Positions 55,738 through 64,000 of a DNA stretch of 64,000 nucleotides are shown in pieces (the first letter of the stretch is position 1; the number at the start of each line of letters is the position of its first letter). The notes beneath the pieces are model-generated. The model was not told the origin of the DNA. It searched no databases and saw only the letters and a list, made by a program, of their open reading frames with translations. Both the position numbers and the translations under genes were made by a program. Source of the stretch: Mycolicibacterium phlei (lineage in GTDB: Bacteria; Actinomycetota; Actinomycetes; Mycobacteriales; Mycobacteriaceae); assembly GCF_001583415.1 (NCBI RefSeq), contig NZ_CP014475.1, positions 682,001 to 746,000 of the forward strand, written 5' to 3'.

Positions 55738-57288
55738 ATGACCGACATCACAACCACTGGTAGGGCCGACCTGCCGCCCGGCGCGGTGGTCGGCGCGGGC
55801 GATCTCGTCGAAGCCGCCGGACATCCCGTCGGAAGCGGCAACATCAAACCGGGCTATGACCCGCGACTGACCAACGAGGACCTGGCGCCGCTGCGCAAGC
55901 AGACCTGGTCGTCGTACAACATCTTCGCCTTCTGGATGTCCGACGTGCACAGCGTCGGCGGGTACGTCACTGCCGGCAGCCTGTTCGCCCTCGGGCTGGC
56001 CAGCTGGCAGGTGCTGGTGGCGCTGCTGATCGGCATCGTCATCGTCAACATCTTCTGCAACCTGGTGGCCAAGCCGAGCCAGGCCACCGGGGTGCCCTAC
56101 CCGGTGATCTGCCGCACCGTGTTCGGGGTGCTGGGCGCGAACATCCCGGCGATCATCCGCGGCCTGATCGCGGTGGCCTGGTACGGCATCCAGACCTATC
56201 TGGCCTCGGCGGCGCTGGATGTGGTGCTGCTCAAGCTGTTTCCCGGGTTGATGCCCTTCGCGCAGGTCGAACAGTACGGCTTCGCCGGGCTGTCGCTGCT
56301 GGGCTGGGGCAGCTTCATCCTGCTGTGGATCCTGCAGGCGTGCGTGTTCTGGCGTGGTATGGAGTCCATCCGCAGGTTCATCGACTTCTGCGGTCCCGCC
56401 GTGTATGTCGTGATGTTCCTGCTGTGCGGGTACCTCATCCACAAGGCCGGCTGGGGGGCGATCGACCTGAACCTCGGCGAGGTCACCTACACCGGCTTCG
56501 CGTCCGTCCCGGTGATGCTCGGCGCCATCGCGCTGGTGGTGTCGTACTTCTCCGGCCCGATGCTCAACTTCGGTGATTTCTCCCGCTACGGCAAGTCGTT
56601 CGCGGCGGTCAAGCGCGGTAACTTCCTCGGCCTGCCGGTCAACTTCCTGCTGTTCTCGATCCTGGTGGTGGTGACCGCGTCGCTGACCGTCCCGGTGTTC
56701 GGCGAGCTGATCACCGACCCGGTGGAGACCGTCGCCCGCATCGACAGCACGTTCGCGATCGTGTTGGGCGCGTTGACGTTCACCATCGCCACCATCGGCA
56801 TCAACATCGTCGCGAACTTCATCAGCCCGGCGTTCGACTTCTCCAACGTCGCACCGCAGCGCATCAGCTGGCGGGCGGGCGGCATGATCGCCGCGGTGGG
56901 CTCGGTGCTGATCACCCCGTGGAACCTCTACAACAACCCGGAGGTCATCCACTACACGCTGGAGACCCTCGGCGCGTTCATCGGCCCGCTGTTCGGTGTG
57001 CTCATCGCCCACTACTACCTGGTGCACAAGCAGAAGGTGGTCGTCGACGACATGTTCACCCTCGACGAGAGCGGAACCTACTACTACACCAAGGGATACA
57101 ACCCGGCGGCGGTGATCGCGACCGTGGTCGGCGCGGTGGTGGCGGTGGTGCCGGTGCTGCTCGGCGGCACGGTGCCCGGCATGGCGGCCGCCGCGCAGTA
57201 CAGCTGGTTCATCGGCTGCGGACTCGGGCTGGGCGTCTACTGGCTGCTGGCCACCCGCTGCCGGTACGCGGTGCCCGCACTGCCGTGA
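55738..57288 (+). CDS. NCS1 family nucleobase/allantoin permease
   Basis: A 516-residue membrane carrier with about 12 spans. N-terminal NEDLAPLRKQTWSSYNIFAFWMSDVHSVGGY and PVICRTVFGVLGANIPAIIRG are typical of the allantoin/uracil/hydantoin branch (PucI, Mhp1). Expected to import allantoin or a hydantoin with Na+ or H+. Overlaps the racemase gene by 4 bp (GTGA). Confidence 0.9.
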   Translation: MTDITTTGRADLPPGAVVGAGDLVEAAGHPVGSGNIKPGYDPRLTNEDLAPLRKQTWSSYNIFAFWMSDVHSVGGYVTAGSLFALGLASWQVLVALLIGIVIVNIFCNLVAKPSQATGVPYPVICRTVFGVLGANIPAIIRGLIAVAWYGIQTYLASAALDVVLLKLFPGLMPFAQVEQYGFAGLSLLGWGSFILLWILQACVFWRGMESIRRFIDFCGPAVYVVMFLLCGYLIHKAGWGAIDLNLGEVTYTGFASVPVMLGAIALVVSYFSGPMLNFGDFSRYGKSFAAVKRGNFLGLPVNFLLFSILVVVTASLTVPVFGELITDPVETVARIDSTFAIVLGALTFTIATIGINIVANFISPAFDFSNVAPQRISWRAGGMIAAVGSVLITPWNLYNNPEVIHYTLETLGAFIGPLFGVLIAHYYLVHKQKVVVDDMFTLDESGTYYYTKGYNPAAVIATVVGAVVAVVPVLLGGTVPGMAAAAQYSWFIGCGLGLGVYWLLATRCRYAVPALP

Positions 57289-58001
57289 GGACCATCTGGG
57301 TCATCAACCCCAACACCACCGAGGCGATGACGGCCACCATCGAGCAGTGCGCTCGGGCCGTCATCGCCCCGGGCACCACCGTCACCGGCGTCACCTCCGA
57401 GATCGGGCCGGCCTCGATCGAGAGCCACTACGACGAGGCGATGGCGGTGCCCGGGTTGCTGCGTGCGATCGCACGCGGGGAGGCCGAGGGCGTCGACGGT
57501 TATGTCATCGCGTGCTTCGGGGATCCGGGGCTGGACGCGGCACGGGAACTGGCCGCCGGGCCGGTCCTCGGGATCGCCGAGGCCGCCATGCACACCGCCA
57601 GCCACCTGGGCCGCGGCTTCAGCGTCGTCACCACGCTGGCGCGCACCATGGGCCGAGCCTGGGATCTGGCGAACCACTATGGGATGCAACGGTTCTGCCG
57701 CGGTGTGCACGCCTGCGACATCCCGGTGCTGAACCTGGAGACCGATCCCGACGCCCGCAAGGTGATCACCGAGGCGTGCCGGGACGCGATCGAGGAAGAC
57801 GGCTCCGACGTGGTGGTGCTGGGCTGCGCGGGAATGGCGTCGATGTGCGCGCCGATCTCGGCCGAGCTCGGGGTGCCGGTGGTCGACGGCGTCACCGCCG
57901 CCACCCTGACCGTGCAGTCGCTGATCACGATGGGGCTGGGCACGTCCAAGCGGCTGGAGTTCGCCGCGCCACCGCCGAAGGACTACACGACCGGCGGGTG
58001 A
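57285..58001 (+). CDS. hydantoin/allantoin-type racemase (Asp/Glu racemase family)
   Basis: A 238-residue protein with the two catalytic Cys in IACFGDPGLDAAREL and VVLGCAGMASM. N-terminal VINPNTTEAMT is characteristic of hydantoin and allantoin racemases. It would convert (R)- to (S)-allantoin for the allantoinase encoded next. GTG start coupled to the permease. Convergent overlap of 19 bp with the allantoinase gene. Confidence 0.88.
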   Translation: MRTIWVINPNTTEAMTATIEQCARAVIAPGTTVTGVTSEIGPASIESHYDEAMAVPGLLRAIARGEAEGVDGYVIACFGDPGLDAARELAAGPVLGIAEAAMHTASHLGRGFSVVTTLARTMGRAWDLANHYGMQRFCRGVHACDIPVLNLETDPDARKVITEACRDAIEEDGSDVVVLGCAGMASMCAPISAELGVPVVDGVTAATLTVQSLITMGLGTSKRLEFAAPPPKDYTTGG

Positions 58002-58891
58002 ACCGCGCGCCAGTGCTGCGCGATCTCGATGCGCCGGGCGATCCACACCCCCTCGTGCGACAGCACATGGTCGACGAAGCGCTCCAGCGCCGCGCTGCGC
58101 GCAGGCCGGCCCGCCAGCCGGCAGTGCAGTCCGACCGACAACATCTTCGGATGTCCTTCCAGCCCTTCGCGGTACAACACGTCGAAGGCGTCGCGCAGGT
58201 GCGCGAACCACTCGTCGCCGTTGGCGAAGCCGGCCGGTGAGGAGTAACGCATGTCGTTGGTGTCCAGGGTGTACGGCACCACCAGATGGTTCGTGCCGTG
58301 CACGTTCACCCAGTACGGCAGGTCGTCGGCGTAGGAGTCGGCGTCGTAGACGAAACCGCCGTGCTCCACCACCAGTTCGCGGGTGTTGGGCGAGTCGCGG
58401 CCGGTGTACCAGCCCAGCGGCGGGGCACCTGTCAGTTCGGTGAGAATCCGCACCGCCTCGGCCATGTGCGCACGCTCGGTGTCGCGGTCGACCAGCTGAT
58501 AGGACTTCCACCGCAGGCCGTGGCAGGCGATCTCGTGGCCCAGCTCGACGAACGCCGCGACGGCTTCCGGATTGCGTTGCATCGCACGGGCGACGGCGAA
58601 GATGGTCAGCGGGATCCTGCGTCGCTCGAAGATCCGCAGCACCCGCCACAGGCCGGCGCGCGAACCGTACTCGTAGAGCGACTCCATGCTCATGTGCCGG
58701 TTCGGGAACGCCTCGGCCGGGGTCATCTCGGACAGGAACGTCTCCGAGGCCGGATCCCCGTCGAGCACGCAGTTCTCGGCGCCCTCTTCGTAATTGAGGA
58801 CGAACTGCACCGCGATCGCCGCGCCGCCGGGCCACTTAGGGTCGGGCGGGGTGCGGCCGTAACCGACCATGTCGCGCGGGTAGCCGCTCAT
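57983..58891 (-). CDS. puuE: allantoinase PuuE (polysaccharide-deacetylase fold)
   Basis: A 302-residue metal-independent allantoinase: YPRDMVGYGRTPPDPKWPGGA, FVLNYEEGAENCVLDGD, GHEIACHGLRW, GWYTGRDSPNTRELVVEHGGFVYDADSYADDLPYW. These are diagnostic of PuuE and separate it from the amidohydrolase allantoinases. Opens allantoin to allantoate. ATG at 58891 overlaps the allantoicase stop by 4 bp. Confidence 0.92.
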   Translation of the reverse strand: MSGYPRDMVGYGRTPPDPKWPGGAAIAVQFVLNYEEGAENCVLDGDPASETFLSEMTPAEAFPNRHMSMESLYEYGSRAGLWRVLRIFERRRIPLTIFAVARAMQRNPEAVAAFVELGHEIACHGLRWKSYQLVDRDTERAHMAEAVRILTELTGAPPLGWYTGRDSPNTRELVVEHGGFVYDADSYADDLPYWVNVHGTNHLVVPYTLDTNDMRYSSPAGFANGDEWFAHLRDAFDVLYREGLEGHPKMLSVGLHCRLAGRPARSAALERFVDHVLSHEGVWIARRIEIAQHWRAVHPPVV

Positions 58892-59877
58892 GCCAGCTCC
58901 CCGAAGAGCCGCAGCCGGGCCAGGCCGCCGTCGGGATAGATGTCCAGGCGCACCCGGTCGACGACGTCGGGGGCGTCCACCGGGAACCGGTGGCGGGTGT
59001 CGGGCAGCAGGTCGGTGCGGGGCAGCAGGGTCACCTCCCGGCCGTCGGGGCACAGCCCGGTGAGCGACGCCGCGCCCGGACTGTTGCCGATGAAGTACGA
59101 CGTGTCCAGTTCCGCCAACCGGATTCGGCCGGCACCGGCCAGCCGCAGCAGCACCCAGTCGTTGCCGTCGTCGCGGCGCCGGGCCGTCTCCCAGCCGTCA
59201 CCCATCACCTGAGCCAGACCCGGGAAGATGATGTTCTGCGGTGCGCTGTAGAAGCGGTTGGAGCAGTCCAGCACCAGCCCGCCGTTCTCCAGCGCGGCGA
59301 GGTCGAGCGGCATCGCCGACAGGTACCTCAGGTCGGGCCTGCCCTCGCCGTGCACCCGTAACCGCGCCACCCCGCCGTCCGGGTACATGGTCAATCGCAC
59401 GTGCGTCCACCGGTTTTCGGAGCTCACCTCGAACAGGTTGCGGGTGTCGCCGTAGGCCTTGGCGCGTTCGACGATCGTCGTCCAGCCCGGGTGCGCGGCG
59501 AGCTGCTGCGCGGTCGGGTAGCCGTCGACCTCGAGCGCCTCCACCGACACCTCCGGCGGGTAGTTGCCCTTGAACCAGGCGGTGTCAACCACCACGCCGC
59601 GGATCACCCCGGGCACGCCGAGCCGCACGATCGCCTGATCGCACCCGGGTTCGCGGCGCCGCCGGGTCTCCCAGCCGTCGTAGACCTGACCCTTGTGGCC
59701 GAACGTCGCCGGCCGGTAGGCGGCCGGTCCGGGGGTGATCAGATTCTCCTTTTCGGCGAACGTCTCGTCGTTCGCCCAGATCACCGCGCCGCCGAGGGAG
59801 CGCAGCGCCAGATCGGGCAGCCAGGTGAAGTCCGGTTCGTCAGCAGCCACCCGACCATCGTCACAGATCGGGGTCAT
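58888..59877 (-). CDS. alc: allantoicase
   Basis: A 329-residue protein of two repeated jelly-roll domains: AVIWANDETFAEKENLI, YDGWETRRRRE, VVVDTAWFKGNYPPEVSVEA and the second copy VLDCSNRFYSAPQNIIFPG, GDGWETARRRDDG, ELDTSYFIGNSPG. Splits allantoate to ureidoglycolate and urea, feeding the urease encoded on the same strand. ATG 59877 overlaps the aminotransferase stop; GTG 59850 is an alternative start. Confidence 0.93.
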   Translation of the reverse strand: MTPICDDGRVAADEPDFTWLPDLALRSLGGAVIWANDETFAEKENLITPGPAAYRPATFGHKGQVYDGWETRRRREPGCDQAIVRLGVPGVIRGVVVDTAWFKGNYPPEVSVEALEVDGYPTAQQLAAHPGWTTIVERAKAYGDTRNLFEVSSENRWTHVRLTMYPDGGVARLRVHGEGRPDLRYLSAMPLDLAALENGGLVLDCSNRFYSAPQNIIFPGLAQVMGDGWETARRRDDGNDWVLLRLAGAGRIRLAELDTSYFIGNSPGAASLTGLCPDGREVTLLPRTDLLPDTRHRFPVDAPDVVDRVRLDIYPDGGLARLRLFGELA

Positions 59878-61043
59878 CGGCGCAGGGCTGACAGACGCCG
59901 GATGGCCTCGTCGAGGGTCTCGTCGCGTTTGCAGAATGCGAAGCGTACCAAGTGTTTCCACTGGTCGGCGTGCGGGGCGTCGGGATCGCAGAACGCCGAC
60001 ATCGGGATGGCGGCCACCCCGGTGCGGTGCGGCAGTTCGGCGCAGAACGCGGTGCTGTCGTCGTAGCCGAGCGGGCGTGGGTCGACGGTGAGGAAGTAGG
60101 TGCCGTGGCTGTCGAAGACGTCGAAGCCGATGTCGGCCAGCGCCGAGGCCAGCCGGTCGCGGCGGGCCTGGAACGTCGCGCACAGCTCGTCGACCCAGGC
60201 GTCCTCGGTGTTGAGCGCCTGCGCGACGGCGGGCTGGAACGGTGCCCCGCCGACATAGGACAGATACTGTTTGGCCGCGCGCACCCCGGCGATCAGATCG
60301 GCGGGACCGCACGCCCACCCGATCTTCCAGCCGGTGGCGTTGAACATCTTGCCCGCACTGCTGATGGTCACGGTGCGCTCGCGCATCCCGGGATAGTCGG
60401 CCAGCGGACGGTGCACGCGGCCGTCGAACACCAGATGTTCGTAGACCTCGTCGGTGATGACCAGCAGGTCGTGGGCCACCGCGAGCTCGGCGATACCGCG
60501 CAGCTCCTCGTCGGAGGCGATCATCCCGGTGGGGTTGTGCGGAGTGTTGACGATCAGCGCCCGCGTCGCCGGCGTGACCGCGGCGCGCAGCCCCGCCAGG
60601 TCGATCGCGAACTCCCGGCCGACCTGGCGCAGCGGCACCGCGCGGCGCAGGCAGCCGGCCATCGCGATGACGGGGGAGTAGGAGTCGTAGAACGGCTCGA
60701 TGAGCAGCACCTCGGAGCTGGGTTCGACGAGGCCCAGCACCGCGGCGGCGATCGCCTCGGTGGCGCCGACGGTGACCAGCACCTCGGTGTCGGGGTCGTA
60801 CTCGGTGCCGTAGCGGCGTCGGCGCTGGGCGGCGACGGCCTCACGCAGCGACGCGACCCCCAGCCCCGGCGGGTACTGGTTGACGCCCTCGGCGATGGCG
60901 TTCTCGGCGGCCTTGAGCATCGCCGGGGGCCCGTCCTCGTCCGGGAAACCCTGCCCCAGGTTGACCGCGCCGAGCCGGGTGGCCAGCGCCGACATCTCGG
61001 CGAAGATGGTCACCGCGTAGGGCCGCAGACGTTGCACCGTCAC
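59874..61043 (-). CDS. class I/II aminotransferase, DapC-like
   Basis: A 389-residue PLP enzyme: AVNLGQGFPDEDGPP, NTPHNPTGM, ITDEVYEHLVFDG, and the PLP Lys in SSAGKMFNATGWKIGWA. N-terminus TVQRLRPYAVTIFAEMSALATRLGAVN resembles mycobacterial N-succinyldiaminopimelate aminotransferase (dapC, Rv0858c). Inside a ureide/urease cluster, a role transferring amino groups from ureidoglycolate products (for example glyoxylate to glycine) is also possible. GTG 61043. Confidence 0.82.
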   Translation of the reverse strand: MTVQRLRPYAVTIFAEMSALATRLGAVNLGQGFPDEDGPPAMLKAAENAIAEGVNQYPPGLGVASLREAVAAQRRRRYGTEYDPDTEVLVTVGATEAIAAAVLGLVEPSSEVLLIEPFYDSYSPVIAMAGCLRRAVPLRQVGREFAIDLAGLRAAVTPATRALIVNTPHNPTGMIASDEELRGIAELAVAHDLLVITDEVYEHLVFDGRVHRPLADYPGMRERTVTISSAGKMFNATGWKIGWACGPADLIAGVRAAKQYLSYVGGAPFQPAVAQALNTEDAWVDELCATFQARRDRLASALADIGFDVFDSHGTYFLTVDPRPLGYDDSTAFCAELPHRTGVAAIPMSAFCDPDAPHADQWKHLVRFAFCKRDETLDEAIRRLSALRR

Positions 61044-61079
61044 GCCTGGCAGCCTAGTGGCCGGAAGCACAGCCGCAGG

Positions 61080-61802
61080 TCAGGTGGTGAACAGCCGAGC
61101 GGACCGGGACTCGTGTCGCATCCCGCTGATCTCCAGCGCGGGCGCGGTGCTGTAGAGGTCCTCCAGGCTGCGCAGGCACGCGTCGTCGGCCAGCGCGACG
61201 ATGTCGGCCGCCGTCGCGGCCTGGATCCGCTGGCTGTGCAGCGGGCCGAGTCTGCCGAGCCGCACCGCGGCGCTGAGCATCGACGCCATCATCGACCGGA
61301 TCGAGCCGAGCACCGCGATGCGCAGCGGAACCCCGAGGGCGGCCTGCAGCGCCCCGTCGACGACGGCGCAGTGTCCGGCGGTGGTGCCGGCGATCACCGC
61401 GTCCAGATAGCCGTTCAGATAGCCATCCAGATAACCGACGTCCTTGGCCAACCCGCAGTTCCTGGCCGCCGTCGCGAGCTGCCGGCCCGAGGACTCCGAG
61501 GCGATCCTGGCGTTGTCGAACAGCTTGTAGGTCGACGTCAGCTCGTCGAGCGCGCACAGGGCGTCGTGATCCGGGGCGGCGCGCCATGCCGCCGCCGTGA
61601 TGGTGGCGTCCAGCGGGGCGAAGGAATGCGCGAGATACTCCACGATCACGGTGGTGATCTCGTCGGCACCGGCGCCGGGATGCGCGGACAACCACTCCTC
61701 GATCCCGTGGCTGTGCACCATCCGTCCGGCGGGAAACGCGCTGTCGTGCACCTGCAACCAGAGGGCAAGCGCCACAGCGCCGTCAGTGGTGGTGGCCGGC
61801 AT
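61080..61802 (-). CDS. ureF: urease accessory protein UreF
   Basis: A 240-residue all-helical urease maturation factor: LALWLQVHDSAFPAGRMVHSHGIEEWL, DELTSTYKLFDNARIASESSGRQL, and a C-terminal RIQAATAADIVALADDACLRSLEDLYSTAPALEISGMRHE. Works with UreD and UreG to insert nickel. ATG 61802 (or 61808); overlaps ureE by about 20 bp. Confidence 0.92.
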   Translation of the reverse strand: MPATTTDGAVALALWLQVHDSAFPAGRMVHSHGIEEWLSAHPGAGADEITTVIVEYLAHSFAPLDATITAAAWRAAPDHDALCALDELTSTYKLFDNARIASESSGRQLATAARNCGLAKDVGYLDGYLNGYLDAVIAGTTAGHCAVVDGALQAALGVPLRIAVLGSIRSMMASMLSAAVRLGRLGPLHSQRIQAATAADIVALADDACLRSLEDLYSTAPALEISGMRHESRSARLFTT

Positions 61803-62274
61803 GAGCATCCGCGGAGGTTCGGGCCCAGCCGTGCCGGGCCATGGCGACCGGCCGGACGTCGCCGTCGATCTGGAGTTCGGCCAGCAGTTGTCTGGCCGCC
61901 TGCGCGCTGGTGAACAGCGGCGCGGCGACCCGGTGGCCGTCGACGTCGATCGGGGCGTGCTGGTTGCCCAGCAGATAGCCCAGCAGCAGCATCCGGCGGG
62001 CACCGTCGGGGCCGCAGTTCTCGTCGAATCGCACCGTCAGCGCGTCCTCGGGGGGTCTGCGCACCACGACGACCTGCTCGCCGTCGTCGGCCAGCACCGC
62101 GCCATCGTGTAGAAACGTGCCGCGCGGCAGCATGATTCGCACCCGCAGGCCCGAGTCGGTGACGACGACCTGCCGGTGTTTTCCGGCGTCACCCCACCCG
62201 ATGTCGACGTAGTGACGGCTCCGGCCGGCGAACCGGTCCTCATCGATGTCGCCGATGACGGCCTCCACCAGCAT
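61783..62274 (-). CDS. ureE: urease nickel metallochaperone UreE
   Basis: A 163-residue UreE: peptide-binding N-terminal domain (RQVVVTDSGLRVRIMLPRGTFLHDGAVL) and metal-binding domain (LGYLLGNQHAPIDVDGHRVAAPLF), ending in GHHH. Delivers nickel to the UreDFG complex. ATG 62274 shares a base with the ureD stop (TGATG) and has AAGGAGGTG just upstream. M. tuberculosis urease lacks ureE. Confidence 0.92.
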   Translation of the reverse strand: MLVEAVIGDIDEDRFAGRSRHYVDIGWGDAGKHRQVVVTDSGLRVRIMLPRGTFLHDGAVLADDGEQVVVVRRPPEDALTVRFDENCGPDGARRMLLLGYLLGNQHAPIDVDGHRVAAPLFTSAQAARQLLAELQIDGDVRPVAMARHGWARTSADAHAGHHH

Positions 62275-63098
62275 CAGACCTGCACCTCCTTGACCAGTAC
62301 GAGATCGCGTGCGGCGTCGACGAGTTGCACGCGGGTGCGGTGCAGCGCGGGCGCCTGCCGCGCCGACACCCGCACGAACACCCCCGTCGCGTCCGGCAAC
62401 AGGCCCGCACCCGCACGGCAACCGGCCACGCCGTCGAGCACTGCCCGCAGCCGCTCCAGCAGCGTGTCGGCCGGCCGTCCGGGCGTGACCGCGACGAACG
62501 TCGCCAGATAGTCGTCGACGAGCGAGGCGGGCAACCCCGCCTCCCGGGGCCGGATGAGCTGCCGGTCACGTGCCACGACACGACCACCGGTGCGCACCGT
62601 GAACGCGCTGTCATAGCAGGCGTATCCGAACCGCTCACCGTGTGCGATCCGGCCCGCCGCCACCGCTTCCCAGCCGAGGTATGCCCCACCGGGTTCGACA
62701 TCGATCGCCAGCCGCTGGGTGAACGTGGCCCCGCTGTGCGGGATCACGGTCTGCGGGTAGTACTCCAGCACCGCACCGGCAGCGACCGTGAACGCCAACT
62801 GGTGGTGGGCGCCGGGCCCGTCGCCGGCGAACACCTGGGTGGCCGCCTGGGTGGTCAGGTGCAGGTGGCTGCCGGGCTGGCAGCGCACCTCGGTGTGCAG
62901 GTCGTCGTCGGGAAACGTTCCGCCACTGGGGCTCTGCACGCACAGCGTCGCGGCCCCCGGGTAGTCGGGGTCGCAGTGCAGCGCGGTGGTGACGCGTTGC
63001 GGGTAGCGCTGGCGCAGCGCTGCCACGCGGGTTCGGCCCGACGCGTCGGCAACGGCGTCGACGCTCAGTTCCCCGGCGCGGATCGCCGGGGCGGTCAC
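62274..63098 (-). CDS. ureD: urease accessory protein UreD
   Basis: A 274-residue UreD/Ure[91 protein letters not shown]. Scaffold for apo-urease activation. GTG 63098 overlaps the ureG stop by 4 bp. Confidence 0.93.
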   Translation of the reverse strand: MTAPAIRAGELSVDAVADASGRTRVAALRQRYPQRVTTALHCDPDYPGAATLCVQSPSGGTFPDDDLHTEVRCQPGSHLHLTTQAATQVFAGDGPGAHHQLAFTVAAGAVLEYYPQTVIPHSGATFTQRLAIDVEPGGAYLGWEAVAAGRIAHGERFGYACYDSAFTVRTGGRVVARDRQLIRPREAGLPASLVDDYLATFVAVTPGRPADTLLERLRAVLDGVAGCRAGAGLLPDATGVFVRVSARQAPALHRTRVQLVDAARDLVLVKEVQV

Positions 63099-63709
63099 GG
63101 GACCGCCAGCATCGCGCCGTCCAGAAGACGCGCGGTGAGCTCGTCGAGGCCGACTCCCGAGCGCAGGTCGGTGAACACGGTCGGTTTGACCGGGCGGGCC
63201 ACGGCGCAGTCGCGGCGCATCGACTCGAGGTCGGCGCCGACCAGCGGCGCGAGGTCGATCTTGTTGACCACCAACAGGTCCGCCTGCAGCAACCCGATGC
63301 CGTTCTTGCGCGGGATGTCGTCGCCGGCCGCGGTGTCGATGACGAACACCCAGTAGTCGACGAGGTCGGAGGTGAACGTCGCGGCCAGGTTGTCGCCGCC
63401 CGACTCGATCAGGATCACGTCCAGATCGGGGAAATCCCGGCAGAGCCGCTGAGCGGCAGCCAGATTCGCCGACGGATCCTCCCGGATCGCGGTGTGCGGA
63501 CACGCACCGGTCTCAACCGCCACCACCCGGTCGGGGTCGATGACGCCGCTGCGCCGTACCCGCTGCGCATCCTCGTCGGTGACCAGGTCGTTGGTGATCA
63601 CCGCGACGCTCAGGCCGGCATCACCGAGCCTGGGCACCAGCGTCTCCACCAGGCGTGTCTTGCCGGACCCGACGGGCCCGCCGATCCCGATCCTGACGAC
63701 GTCGACCAT
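63095..63709 (-). CDS. ureG: urease accessory GTPase UreG
   Basis: A 204-residue GTPase powering nickel insertion: Walker [12 protein letters not shown], nickel-binding CPH in [25 protein letters not shown] and [15 protein letters not shown] 63709; ends coupled to ureD, starts 10 bp after ureC. Confidence 0.95.
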   Translation of the reverse strand: MVDVVRIGIGGPVGSGKTRLVETLVPRLGDAGLSVAVITNDLVTDEDAQRVRRSGVIDPDRVVAVETGACPHTAIREDPSANLAAAQRLCRDFPDLDVILIESGGDNLAATFTSDLVDYWVFVIDTAAGDDIPRKNGIGLLQADLLVVNKIDLAPLVGADLESMRRDCAVARPVKPTVFTDLRSGVGLDELTARLLDGAMLAVP

Positions 63710-63719
63710 GTTCTCCTCG

Positions 63720-64000
63720 CTACTTCAGCGTGTAACGGCGCCCGAGCGGCACCCGGCTCATCGGTGTGCTGACACACGGTTGCCCGTCGACCGTGACGCG
63801 GTAGGTGTCCGGGTCGATCGTGATCTCGGGCAGGTAGTCGTTGTGCAGCAGATCGGCCTTGGACAGCGCCCGGGCGCCGCGGCACGCCACCAGCGGTGTC
63901 TGCAGCCCCAACCGGTCGCCCAGGCCCGCCTCCACGGCCGCGGCCGCCACGAAGTTCACCGAGACGTCCGACGGGGTGCGGCCGTATGCCGCCCACTGCG
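63720..64000 (-). CDS. ureC: urease subunit alpha UreC, C-terminal part
   Basis: Last about 93 residues of the catalytic subunit, open to the right edge: [66 protein letters not shown], ending PLGRRYTLK. Nickel-ligand and active-site residues lie in the missing part. Urease hydrolyses urea from allantoicase to ammonia and CO2. Confidence 0.9.
   Translation of the reverse strand, partial: QWAAYGRTPSDVSVNFVAAAAVEAGLGDRLGLQTPLVACRGARALSKADLLHNDYLPEITIDPDTYRVTVDGQPCVSTPMSRVPLGRRYTLK

Noticed and set aside
53854..57027. 1057-codon minus-strand frame
   Set aside because: Antisense shadow across the SRPBCC, oxidoreductase, GntR and permease genes; Arg/Asp/Gly/His-rich low-information sequence.

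Overview
The window reads as the chromosome of a non-tuberculous mycobacterium (Mycolicibacterium-like). It is GC-rich, GTG starts and stop/start overlaps are frequent, and many starts sit 6-8 nt behind a TANNNT -10 hexamer as in leaderless mycobacterial transcripts. From 1 to about 39.4 kb the order follows the M. tuberculosis Rv0800-Rv0826 region and the lysT-gluT-aspT-pheU tRNA group: pepC, VOC protein, purL, purF, purM, DUF3073, ygfZ-like, pabC-like, nitrobindin, sseC2-cysA2-thiX, lmeA, glnR, mshD, pst operon, phoU, LCP protein, dusB, desA1. Orthology is inferred from protein motifs and gene order; no database search was run.

Layout. 1-13.2 kb: purine synthesis (purL, purF, purM) interleaved with a membrane hydrolase, a CPBP protease, two SDR-type proteins and a TetR/Baeyer-Villiger-type monooxygenase pair. 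13.2-24.3 kb: aldehyde dehydrogenase, small conserved actinobacterial genes, a possible structured RNA with an extended Shine-Dalgarno (17.05-17.28 kb), a solute-binding lipoprotein, and the sulfur block sseC2-cysA2-DUF4395 headed by a polycysteine leader peptide, then thiX, lmeA, glnR, mshD. 24.3-30.6 kb: pstSCAB and phoU, each behind 11-nt-period Pho-box-like repeats, flanking a MarR/quinone-oxidoreductase pair with three operator-like repeats. 30.6-38.9 kb: LCP, dusB, desA1, three tandem paralogous secreted PASTA-like proteins, a TetR/MpaB pair. 38.9-39.4 kb: tRNA-Lys, Glu, Asp, Phe.

39.4-49.3 kb is accessory DNA that starts just after tRNA-Phe. Its left part (39.5-44.3 kb) is a mosaic of broken genes: AAA ATPase, chymotrypsin-like protease, a possible DUF3987-type fragment, and type-VII-secretion-substrate-like proteins. 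Next comes a cluster of tiny overlapping phage-style genes (44.4-45.7 kb, with a 15-G tract), then an exported set (small secreted protein, Cys-repeat lipoprotein, membrane-anchored trypsin-like protease) and an AraC regulator. No integrase, transposase or CRISPR array is visible.

49.8-64 kb is catabolic: SDR, metallo-beta-lactamase-fold hydrolase, SnoaL-like protein, a TetR gene fused by a deletion to an alpha-methylacyl-CoA racemase remnant, SRPBCC protein, F420-type oxidoreductase, and then a ureide-to-ammonia cluster (GntR, NCS1 permease, hydantoin/allantoin-type racemase, allantoinase, allantoicase, a DapC-like aminotransferase, and ureF, ureE, ureD, ureG, ureC running off the right edge).
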